This document shows positions 1 to 5,520 of a DNA stretch of 6,617 bases, in pieces. Each line of letters starts with the position of its first letter. Positions within the stretch are counted from its first letter, which is position 1. Below the pieces are notes generated by a model. The model saw nothing but the letters and a program-made list of their open reading frames with translations. It did no database searches and had not been told where the DNA came from. Location: contig JACZQL010000074.1 of assembly GCA_022545745.1 (NCBI GenBank), positions 1 through 6,617 on the forward strand, written 5' to 3'. The DNA comes from Deltaproteobacteria bacterium. GTDB lineage: Bacteria; Desulfobacterota_B; Binatia; UBA9968. A program made the position numbers and the translations under genes.

Positions 1-635
1 ATGCCCATGAGGGGGTAAAGTTAGTCATTTGTGCCCGGACTGCCTCTGAGATTGAACAATCCGCAGGGGAGATCCGACAGCTTGGAACAGAGTGCCTGGG
101 ACTCGTTTGTGATGTTTCAGTCGAGGATTCGGTGGCGACGCTGGTAAAAGATCTGGAGGATCATTTTGGTCAGGTGGATATTTTGGTCAACAATGCAGGG
201 GTGATGACCAGACCCGTGTCTCTGGCGGAGCTAGAAGTGAGAAAATGGGACTATACCCTAGCAGTCAACTTGCGCGGGACCTTTCTGGTGACCCGGACGA
301 TCCTCCCGCTCATGTTTCGGCAAAAGAACGGTTCGATTATCAATGTCTCTTCGACGATTGGCCGGGGCGCCTATGCCAATTTCGTGGCCTATGCGGTCTC
401 CAAGTGGGGAGTTGAAGGGCTCACTCAGACCCTGGCCGCGGAGGTCAAGTCCCACAACATCCGGGTGAACAGTGTGGATCCGGGCTATGTTGCAACAAAA
501 CTCACGGGATACGCGGGCAGCCGGCCTGAATCGGTCACCGGAGTCTTTGTCTTCCTGGCCAGCGACGAGTCCAGGGGCGTCACTGGGAGGATGTTCAGTT
601 CCTCCGGCTGGAAATCTCAGATCAAGCAAAGTTAA
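1..635 (+). CDS. Short-chain dehydrogenase/reductase (SDR), 5'-truncated by window edge
   Basis: NAD(P)-dependent oxidoreductase of the classical SDR family, probably cytosolic; the substrate cannot be told. The frame is open from the first complete codon at position 3 to the TAA at 633-635, giving 210 visible residues. The N-terminal TGxxxGIG nucleotide loop and the true start lie upstream. Visible parts in order are the ICART segment after the second Rossmann strand, CDVS (adenine-ring pocket), VDILVNNAG with NNAG at 189-200, the SIINVSS strand with the catalytic Ser (about 348-353), the active-site YAVSK with Tyr at 390-392 and Lys at 402-404, and DPGYVATKL where most SDRs have NPG or APG. 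A C-terminal FLASDESRGVTG segment, typical of FabG-like SDRs, follows. An internal GTG at 132 is not the start, because conserved SDR sequence continues upstream of it. The stop overlaps the stop of the convergent glutaredoxin-like gene within TTAA. Family membership is certain; the specific reaction is not. Confidence 0.95.
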   Translation, partial: AHEGVKLVICARTASEIEQSAGEIRQLGTECLGLVCDVSVEDSVATLVKDLEDHFGQVDILVNNAGVMTRPVSLAELEVRKWDYTLAVNLRGTFLVTRTILPLMFRQKNGSIINVSSTIGRGAYANFVAYAVSKWGVEGLTQTLAAEVKSHNIRVNSVDPGYVATKLTGYAGSRPESVTGVFVFLASDESRGVTGRMFSSSGWKSQIKQS

Positions 636-877
636 CGGATTGATGATAGGCCCAAAAGCTCTTCGATCCTGGCCTGATCGAAGCCGATGACGGCCTCTCC
701 GTCGACTAGGGTAACGGGTGTACTCTGATACCCCATGCCGAGCAGCTCCTTCAGCGCCTGCTCGTCCTCACGAACATTCTTGTCCACGAAATCAATGCCC
801 TTTTGAGAAAGGAACTCTTTCTCTCTATTGCAAGGCCCTCAGCCCGGTTGGCTGAAGACTACCACTGATTTGGCCAT
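632..877 (-). CDS. Glutaredoxin-like protein with in-frame UGA, probable selenoprotein (UGPC motif)
   Basis: Small thioredoxin-fold thiol/selenol oxidoreductase, predicted cytosolic. Reading from ATG (877-875) to TAA (634-632) and taking the single in-frame TGA (841-839) as selenocysteine gives 81 residues, a normal glutaredoxin length. Order: strand MAKSVVVFSQPG, redox motif U13-G-P-C16 where homologues have CxxC, helix NREKEFLSQKG, second strand with IDFVDKNV, cis-proline motif STPVTLVDG (Pro54), and a C-terminal VIGFDQARIEELLGL helix. The sequence is glutaredoxin-like on both sides of the TGA with no frame break, and the TGA falls exactly on the catalytic N-terminal Cys. A hairpin fitting a bacterial SECIS element follows (805-823). 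A GGGGGA-like ribosome site precedes the ATG. The gene converges on the SDR, sharing TTAA at the stops. Alternatives are a nonsense mutation or a base error turning TGC or TGT into TGA. The family call is strong; selenocysteine is a well-supported inference, not proven. Confidence 0.82.
799..841 (-). promoter_or_regulatory. Putative bacterial SECIS element following the UGA codon
   Basis: In the mRNA, 15 nt after the UGA (841-839), a perfect 7-bp stem GAGAAAG (823-817) / CTTTCTC (811-805) closes the 5-nt loop AGUUC (816-812). The loop begins 22 nt after the UGA and has G as its second base. Known bacterial SECIS hairpins have a short apical loop with a G in its first two positions, roughly 16-37 nt after the UGA. 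A lower stem CCUU (835-832) / AAGG (802-799) can extend it. The expected partner is the elongation factor SelB. The structure was predicted by eye and not folded by computer. Confidence 0.65.
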
Positions 878-1223
878 ATCAGTTTCCCCCTTTAAGCTAC
901 CGGGGGCACTCTAGCCCCGATCCGATTAAATTGCCAGCCAAAATGCAGGGTCTAACCTGCAGACCTGACAAAACGGCCAAGGCACCCCTGGGCGAGTAAG
1001 AACTCGCTGCAACCTTCACCTTCGCAGCCTTTGTTCAAATAGTTGGCTAGATGGCCACCGTCTGAGAGTATTTCGGTTCGGGGCTAGCAGATTGCCGGGG
1101 GCCAGACAAATCTCCACGAAATATCGAAATCTTTCGTAGCCCCGGACGGCGGCTTTGTGGTATCCTGATCTTTATTAGGGTGGTGGATGCCATAGTGAGT
1201 TTGAGACAAGGAGGGTAGGACCC
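878..1223. other. Intergenic region between divergent glutaredoxin-like and GST genes; no confident gene
   Basis: The region holds the upstream sequences of two divergent genes. No clear sigma-70 promoter pair, tRNA or terminator could be recognised. Visible structure: GCAGG(945-949)/CCTGC(956-960) and GGTCT(949-953)/AGACC(961-965), two overlapping and mutually exclusive short hairpins; a 6-bp hairpin GCGAGT-AAGA-ACTCGC (992-1007); and ACGAAA(1116-1121)/TTTCGT(1132-1137). A minus-strand open frame (stop at 952-954) encodes a short cysteine-containing peptide but lacks a convincing start; see findings. AAGGAGGG at 1208-1215 is the ribosome site of the GST gene. Confidence 0.6.
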
Positions 1224-1832
1224 ATGATGAGGCTTTATCATTTTCCAACTTCAACCAATTCCCGGAAGGTAAGGATTGTCCTGCTAGAGAAAGAGTTGGA
1301 GTTCGAGCGGGTTAAAATTGATCTAACAAAGAAAGAACATAAAAGCCTTGATTATTTGAAGATTCATCCTTTTGGACAGGTACCAGCCTTGGATGACCAC
1401 GGCTTTATTGTTTATGATTCCACCATTATCAATGAGTACCTTGAGGATGAATATCCACATCCACCTCTTATGCCAGAAGACTCCGAGGGTAGAGCACAAG
1501 CCCGTATGATGGAAGATTTTCGAGACAACTACTTTAATCCCCCATTCTTGGAACTCGTTCATGAGGTGGCCTATAAAACAGAGCAAGAAAGAGATGCGGG
1601 GATCATTGAGAGGTCCAAGGCAAAAATCATCAGTTGCTTTGACCGTATTGAGAAGGAGCTGGAAGGCCGGGAATATCTGGCCGGGACCTTCAGCCTCGCA
1701 GATATCGCCTTTATGCCCAACAACGCTCTCGTAGAGCGCTTCGATATCCCCGTTGATCCAAAATTCAAGAACATGCTCGCGTGGATGGCGCGGCTTAAGT
1801 CCAGGCCGAGCTTTGCGGAATCGGCCACTTGA
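1224..1832 (+). CDS. Glutathione S-transferase family protein
   Basis: Cytosolic GST-fold protein of 202 aa, a normal length. The N-terminal thioredoxin-like domain (about 1-80) starts LYHFPTSTNSRKVRI. Ser10 and Ser13 lie in the glutathione-activating loop; SRKVRI resembles bacterial GSTs that use Ser or Cys rather than Tyr. It contains the cis-proline motif QVPAL (Pro54) and the gamma-glutamyl contact DSTIINEYLEDEYP (Asp65, Ser66). The all-helical C-terminal domain (about 90-202) has the N-capping box SLAD (Ser157, Asp160). The start at 1224 is supported by AAGGAGGG at 1208-1215, 8 nt upstream; the adjacent ATG at 1227 is also possible. The stop TGA (1830-1832) is 15 nt before the pcs start and in the same frame, so the two are probably co-transcribed. 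The substrate is unknown: conjugation, reductive dehalogenation, ring-opened-product isomerisation or peroxide reduction are all possible for this fold. Confidence 0.92.
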   Translation: MMRLYHFPTSTNSRKVRIVLLEKELEFERVKIDLTKKEHKSLDYLKIHPFGQVPALDDHGFIVYDSTIINEYLEDEYPHPPLMPEDSEGRAQARMMEDFRDNYFNPPFLELVHEVAYKTEQERDAGIIERSKAKIISCFDRIEKELEGREYLAGTFSLADIAFMPNNALVERFDIPVDPKFKNMLAWMARLKSRPSFAESAT

Positions 1833-1847
1833 AGCATTGAGATAAGA

Positions 1848-2543
1848 TTGAGCATCCTGTCTGCCTGGCTGGTTCACCTCTATACTGCATTGGGGGCCAT
1901 TCTAGCGTTACTGGCCCTTTTCTTTGTTGGACAGGCTAAGTTTCAGGTGGTCTTTTGGCTCATGTCTCTGGCGGTCCTCATAGACGCCACGGACGGTACG
2001 TTGGCCCGCAAGTTCCACGTGAAAGAGACCCTTCCCTGGTTTGATGGCGACCGCCTGGACGACATCATAGACTATCTCAACTATGTACTCGTGCCCTGCG
2101 TTTTTATGGTGGAGGCCCATCTACTACCGGAGCGCGATGCCCTTTGGTTAGCAGCGCTTCCACTCCTTGCCAGTGCCTATGGTTTTTGCCAAAAAGAGGC
2201 TAAATCCGCAGATCACTTTTTTCTCGGATTTCCTTCCTATTGGAACATTGTCGCTTTCTATTTCTATGTCCTTAGGACCCCCCATTGGGTCAATGGCTTC
2301 TTGGTCATATTCTTTTCCGCGCTAGTTTTCGTCCCGATCAAGTATCTCTATCCAAACCGTAGTCCCGTCCTTCGCGGTCTGACAGTCACCTTAGGCGCTC
2401 TCTGGGGGATCCTGGTCCTGCTGATTATTTACCGCCTTCCAGAGCCATCTACGGTTCTAGTCTTTGGCTCCTTATTTTATCCGACCTATTATATGCTGCT
2501 GTCATTTTGGCTGGAAATCAGAAGGCGCAGCGCCCTCGTCTAA
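1848..2543 (+). CDS. pcs: Phosphatidylcholine synthase (CDP-diacylglycerol-choline O-phosphatidyltransferase)
   Basis: Inner-membrane enzyme that condenses choline directly with CDP-diacylglycerol to make phosphatidylcholine. The protein is 231 aa, close to known Pcs lengths (about 230-250). It carries the CDP-alcohol phosphotransferase motif in the expanded Pcs form DG-x2-AR-x12-G-x3-D-x3-D: Asp49-Gly50, Ala53-Arg54, Gly67, Asp71 and Asp75. The flanking KETLPWFDGDRLDDIIDYLNY and FFLGFPSYWNIVAF segments resemble rhizobial Pcs. Hydrophobic segments lie near 7-28, 34-46, 76-91, 98-114, 129-142, 149-167, 178-196 and 203-221, consistent with about eight helices. The start is taken as TTG at 1848, with a weak GAG 6 nt upstream; the first downstream ATG (1962) would delete the first helix. 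An ATT at 1836 is less likely. Translation may be coupled to the GST gene just upstream. It could only be mistaken for another CDP-alcohol transferase, and the x12 spacing argues for Pcs. Confidence 0.92.
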   Translation: MSILSAWLVHLYTALGAILALLALFFVGQAKFQVVFWLMSLAVLIDATDGTLARKFHVKETLPWFDGDRLDDIIDYLNYVLVPCVFMVEAHLLPERDALWLAALPLLASAYGFCQKEAKSADHFFLGFPSYWNIVAFYFYVLRTPHWVNGFLVIFFSALVFVPIKYLYPNRSPVLRGLTVTLGALWGILVLLIIYRLPEPSTVLVFGSLFYPTYYMLLSFWLEIRRRSALV

Positions 2544-2602
2544 GCACCCTGATCCCATAACCAACCCTTTTGCTAATTCAACTATCATCCGCTACAATCT
2601 AG

Positions 2603-2617
2603 CCCACCACAGGTGGG
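2603..2617 (+). promoter_or_regulatory. Hairpin covering the alkaline phosphatase ribosome-binding site
   Basis: CCCACC (2603-2608), loop ACA, GGTGGG (2612-2617) forms a perfect 6-bp G+C-rich stem. The 3' arm overlaps AGGTGGGAAG, the purine-rich ribosome site just before the ATG at 2626. It could hold back translation or pause transcription between pcs and the phosphatase gene. There is no U run, so it is not a classical intrinsic terminator. Its role is inferred only. Confidence 0.4.
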
Positions 2618-2625
2618 AAGAATAC

Positions 2626-3654
2626 ATGAGCTGGAACCGCCAAAGAAGAGCATCTAGGCTTCTACTTACGGTTGCTGTCCTGGTGGGCACCCTTATTTTC
2701 AATGCCTTCCAGGGTAAAACTTATGGGCAATTTCAGCCGGTTACGCCAAAATTTATATTTATTTTTATAGCCGATGGGGCGGGGATCAATCACCTGGAAA
2801 TCACGCGAATGTACAACCAGCACATCCATGGTGAAGGGTTCAATATTACGGATAGTATTTTCAATGAGGGAACCCTTGGGTTCCTCACCACCCACTCGGC
2901 GGATTCTTTAAACTCGGATTCGACGGCGGCAGCGACGGCCCTGGCGAACGGATGTAAGGCCAAGAATGGGGTCGTGGGGATATGTGCAGATGGTATGAAA
3001 TCCGCATCGGTGCTGGAGGTAGCAAGGGGAGAAGGGATGAAAGTCGGAATCGTAACAAATGCCACCGTCTATGATGCCACCCCTGCCGCCTTCAGCACTC
3101 ATGTCATGAGTAGAAAATATTATGATGAGATCTGTGACGCCTATCTAAGCCTCGAACCGGATGTCTTAATGGGGGGAGGCCGCGATCGTTTTGTCCCGAA
3201 GCGCACCAAGGGCAGTCGGAGGAAAGATGACAAAGACGTAATCCAACTCTTTAAGGACAGGGGCTATACCTACGTCACCGATAAAAAGGGCCTCGCGGGT
3301 GTGAAAGGGCCTAAAGTCCTGGGCCTGTTCAGTTTGGGGAGCATGAGCTTTGAGATGGATCGCAACAAAGATAAAGAGCCTTCCGTCTTTGACATGACCC
3401 AAGCGGCTCTGAGAGTTTTCCAAAGGAATTGGGAAAATGGCTTTGTCCTGTTCGTCGAGACTGAACATGTTGACAGCGCGGCTCACCGGTCAGACGTGGC
3501 ATCTGTGATTCATGAACTTCGTGAGTTCGACCGTGCTGTGGGCCTGGCCTATGATTTTTATCTGAAACACCCACGGGAAACGCTGATCCTGGTAACCTCC
3601 GACCACGAAACCGGTGGGCTCGCCTTTACGAGAGCTGCCAGTCGAGTAGAATAG
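2626..3654 (+). CDS. Alkaline phosphatase (PhoA family), N-terminal part; reading frame broken before the C-terminal domain
   Basis: Secreted phosphomonoesterase with a two-zinc/one-magnesium site, expected in the periplasm. Residues 1-33 form a signal peptide: basic RQRRASR, then a hydrophobic stretch from Leu12 to about Phe28. Residues matching E. coli PhoA, in order: Asp50 (Asp51), nucleophile Ser99 in SDSTAAAT (Ser102), Asp150 and Thr152 in DATPAAF (Asp153, Thr155), Arg163 (Arg166), Glu278, Asp283 and His287 (Glu322, Asp327, His331, with identical spacing), and Asp326-His327 in SDHETGG (Asp369, His370). The frame ends at TAG 3652-3654 after 342 aa, without the last zinc histidine (PhoA His412). 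That residue is encoded in another frame just downstream, so the gene carries a -1 shift. The ATG at 2626 has AGGTGGGAAG upstream; longer in-frame extension would run into pcs without a signal-like start. Family assignment is firm; whether the product is functional is in doubt. Confidence 0.9.
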   Translation: MSWNRQRRASRLLLTVAVLVGTLIFNAFQGKTYGQFQPVTPKFIFIFIADGAGINHLEITRMYNQHIHGEGFNITDSIFNEGTLGFLTTHSADSLNSDSTAAATALANGCKAKNGVVGICADGMKSASVLEVARGEGMKVGIVTNATVYDATPAAFSTHVMSRKYYDEICDAYLSLEPDVLMGGGRDRFVPKRTKGSRRKDDKDVIQLFKDRGYTYVTDKKGLAGVKGPKVLGLFSLGSMSFEMDRNKDKEPSVFDMTQAALRVFQRNWENGFVLFVETEHVDSAAHRSDVASVIHELREFDRAVGLAYDFYLKHPRETLILVTSDHETGGLAFTRAASRVE

Positions 3655-4079
3655 AAAAGTCTAGAGGCAGGGCGCGGCGATTCAATCCCACCGTAAAGAG
3701 CCTGGAAAAGATCCATTCGATTCCCATCTCGATTAAACGCGCGCTGAAGATATTGGGGAAGCAGCCCACCTCTGACGATGTGGATAGGCTCATGGAAGAG
3801 CAATACAAGGGTTTCCATCTTGCCCCGGAGCTCAAAGAGGCACTGATCACAAAAAGAAAGTCCTTTAGCCCTACGTTTTATGCCTACCCAAGGGATGCCG
3901 CACTAGGAGCCATGGTGGCAGACAATACACAGGCCTACTGGCTCGGACGCGGTCATACGAATCAGCCGGTTTTTGTGGGGGCACTGGGTGCGGGGGCTCA
4001 TCGTTTCCGCGGCTACCAGGACAATACGCGCTTCGCCCTTCACCTATTTTCAATTCTTCGGGCGGAAGATCTTCCCTAG
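3654..4079 (+). pseudogene. Alkaline phosphatase C-terminal part, in the -1 frame relative to the N-terminal part
   Basis: This frame is open through to TAG at 4077-4079 (141 aa from 3654). It continues the PhoA-family protein: FNPTVKSLEKI, a helical region rich in Lys and Glu, then the C-terminal GHTNQPVFVGALG, whose His (3954-3956) matches the zinc ligand His412 of PhoA, and FRGYQDNT, the usual end-of-domain motif. No start codon with a ribosome site is visible in this frame; the first candidate is a TTG at 3753 without a Shine-Dalgarno, so separate translation is unlikely. Joined to the 342-residue N-terminal part it gives about 484 residues, a normal family length. The join must lie between the SDHETGGLAF codons (about 3600-3627) and 3651. 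An added base there restores one frame. The cause may be a real mutation, a sequence error or, less likely, ribosomal frameshifting. The gene ends in CTAG shared with the stop of the convergent [2Fe-2S] subunit gene. Confidence 0.85.
4064..4075. repeat. 12-bp perfect palindrome at the convergent gene junction
   Basis: GGAAGATCTTCC is a perfect palindrome just inside the 3' end of the alkaline phosphatase frame. It lies directly before the shared CTAG stop tetranucleotide, and a run of seven T follows at 4087-4093. It could contribute to termination on the plus strand, but the stem is short and the run of T is 11 bases away. Confidence 0.4.
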
Positions 4080-4588
4080 CGTTGGGTTTTTTTGCCTTCT
4101 TCTGCAGCCTCAAGAATGGATTGCGCGATGGCCGGGTAACACCCGCAGCGGCAAATATTCCCCTTCATCCATTGGGCGATTTGGTCGTAGGTCGGAGAGG
4201 GGTTCTGAAGCAGGAGCGCCTTGGCCGCCATCAGCTGACCAGGCGTGCAGTAACCGCACTGGGCTCCGACATTTCGGATAAACGCGGTCTGGAGTGGGTC
4301 CAGGTGTTCCCCTGAGGCCAGACCCTCGATGGTGGTGACGGATCGGTTATGCGCATCGAAGGTCAGGAAACTGCAGGAACTGGTGGGTTGGCCGTCCACC
4401 AGAACCGTGCAAGCGCCGCACACCTGGGATTCACAGGAGCGTTTAGTTCCCGTCAGTCCGATCCGTTCTCTCAAGAAGTCTAGCAGGACCTCTTCCGCCG
4501 GTACCGGCCCACTCCACGGCTTCCCGTTGATGGTTAGCGATACATCAATGGATTGGAGCGTCCTGAGATCGTCTAATTTATTATCCAT
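4076..4588 (-). CDS. (2Fe-2S)-binding subunit of a molybdenum hydroxylase (CoxS / xanthine dehydrogenase small-subunit family)
   Basis: Electron-transfer subunit of a xanthine oxidase-family enzyme (CO dehydrogenase, aldehyde, nicotinate, isoquinoline and related hydroxylases). It passes electrons from the molybdopterin subunit to FAD. The protein is 170 aa, normal for the family. Residues about 14-90 form a plant-type ferredoxin domain with CESQVCGAC (Cys52, Cys57, Cys60) and Cys72. Residues about 91-165 form the helical domain with the second cluster at CGYC (Cys111, Cys114) and CRC (Cys146, Cys148). Cys150 is extra, in CRCGCYPAI where CRCTGYxxI is usual. The ATG (4588-4586) overlaps the end of the FAD-subunit gene in ATGGATAA (8 nt), with a GGAGG-rich ribosome site inside that gene, indicating translational coupling. 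The stop TAG lies in a CTAG shared with the phosphatase stop. No large catalytic subunit follows. The substrate cannot be assigned. Confidence 0.95.
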   Translation of the reverse strand: MDNKLDDLRTLQSIDVSLTINGKPWSGPVPAEEVLLDFLRERIGLTGTKRSCESQVCGACTVLVDGQPTSSCSFLTFDAHNRSVTTIEGLASGEHLDPLQTAFIRNVGAQCGYCTPGQLMAAKALLLQNPSPTYDQIAQWMKGNICRCGCYPAIAQSILEAAEEGKKTQR

Positions 4589-5450
4589 GTCCCTTTCCTC
4601 CTCCGCTGCGGACCGATTGGCTTAGGGCGTTTTTTAACAGCACACTGGTGACATGAATTTTGTAATCTGCCGAGCCCAGGAGATCATCCACCGGTTGGAG
4701 TTGTTCTGTGAGATACGGTTTTGCCTCAGCCGTTAACTGCTCCGCTTCCGCCAGCGTTGAACCGAAAAGTTTAGCTTCTAACTCTGGGAGACGTTGGGCC
4801 TTTGGCCCCACGCATCCGACGGCCAACCGAACACTGTCAATGGACCCATCGTTGAGTTTTGCCGCGGCGGCAACATTCACCGTGGGGCGGTAAAACTGCT
4901 CAATCCTCAAGTAGCCATGTCCCCAGCCGGGTGGTAGGGGGGGTACCTTGACCTGTGTCAGGAGTTCATCTGGTTGTAGGGCGGTTTCATACATTCCCAC
5001 AAGGAACTCGTCCAGCGGCAGTTCTCGGTTTCCGTTGTGCCCAGCGATCCCAACCATTGCCTCGTGGACCAATAGGGCCGTGGCGGGGTCGGCGTGGGGA
5101 TCCGCAAAACAGAGGTTCCCTCCCAATGTGCCCTGACAGCGGACGCGAATGTTACCTATGTGAGATTCAGCGTAGGCCAACATGGGAAGGTGCTGATGAA
5201 CAAGCGGGTCTGTCTCCAGTCGTCGATGGGTCACCGTAGCACCCATGAGAAGATTGCCCCCATCCCAGGAGATCCCCTTTAGCGTGGAAATCCCTTTGAT
5301 GTTGACGAGGGTGCTGGCTTCAATTAACCCATAGCGCAGGAGCAGGATGAGCTCGGCTCCGCCGGCATAGACCCTTGCCTGGTCGCCATCTAACTCTGAG
5401 ACGGCTTCTTCGATGGTGGTGGGCTCTCGGACACGGAATGGCTTAAGCAT
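4581..5450 (-). CDS. FAD-binding subunit of a molybdenum hydroxylase (CoxM family)
   Basis: Medium subunit of a xanthine oxidase-family hydroxylase, holding FAD and passing electrons to the final acceptor. The protein is 289 aa, normal for CoxM-like proteins. The N-terminal half is the FAD-binding fold with MLKPFRVREPTTIEEAV, the first FAD motif YAGGAELILLLRYG (29-41; AGGA-E where AGGT is commonest) and the second motif GTLGGNLCFADPHADP (107-122). The C-terminal CO-dehydrogenase-flavoprotein domain (about 175-285) includes ARs such as VNVAAAAKL and VRLAVGCVGPKAQRL. The ATG at 5450-5448 is preceded by GGAGG about 5 nt upstream. The gene is first in a two-gene unit with the [2Fe-2S] subunit and is transcribed away from the dioxygenase gene. 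The molybdopterin-binding large subunit is absent from both flanks, so it must be encoded elsewhere or lost. Family is certain; substrate is unknown. Confidence 0.95.
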   Translation of the reverse strand: MLKPFRVREPTTIEEAVSELDGDQARVYAGGAELILLLRYGLIEASTLVNIKGISTLKGISWDGGNLLMGATVTHRRLETDPLVHQHLPMLAYAESHIGNIRVRCQGTLGGNLCFADPHADPATALLVHEAMVGIAGHNGNRELPLDEFLVGMYETALQPDELLTQVKVPPLPPGWGHGYLRIEQFYRPTVNVAAAAKLNDGSIDSVRLAVGCVGPKAQRLPELEAKLFGSTLAEAEQLTAEAKPYLTEQLQPVDDLLGSADYKIHVTSVLLKNALSQSVRSGGGKGHG

Positions 5451-5520
5451 GGAATCCTCCGTAAAGCGTCAGCGAATACATCGCATTAAAGCCAGGTCAA
5501 TGTCAACTCCTGTCTGGCCC

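Noticed and set aside
258..629. A 123-codon minus-strand open frame antisense to the SDR gene
   Set aside because: It lies fully opposite conserved SDR codons, shows no recognisable domain and collides with the real minus-strand glutaredoxin-like gene end; a shadow frame.
1047..1241. A 64-codon minus-strand open frame in the 878-1223 interval
   Set aside because: Its start overlaps the GST start region in antisense, and it has no motif or ribosome site.
1830..1832. GST stop TGA as a second selenocysteine codon
   Set aside because: It falls after a complete GST at the usual length, does not replace a redox cysteine, and no hairpin of SECIS type follows.
1323..1877. A 184-codon minus-strand open frame opposite the GST gene
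   Set aside because: Long, but wholly antisense to a well-conserved GST, without a ribosome site or domain; composition is that of a reverse-complement shadow.
2464..2625. A 54-codon upstream extension of the alkaline phosphatase frame into pcs
   Set aside because: The ATG at 2626 has a ribosome site and is followed at once by a typical signal peptide; the extension would put a non-signal sequence in front and overlap pcs.
2626..2665. Twin-arginine (Tat) signal in QRRASRLLL of the phosphatase
   Set aside because: The residues after RR do not fit the S/T-R-R-x-F-L-K pattern; an ordinary Sec signal peptide is the simpler reading.
3973..4281. A 102-codon plus-strand open frame across the phosphatase/[2Fe-2S] subunit junction
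   Set aside because: It covers parts of two real genes in other frames and has no motif; a chance frame.
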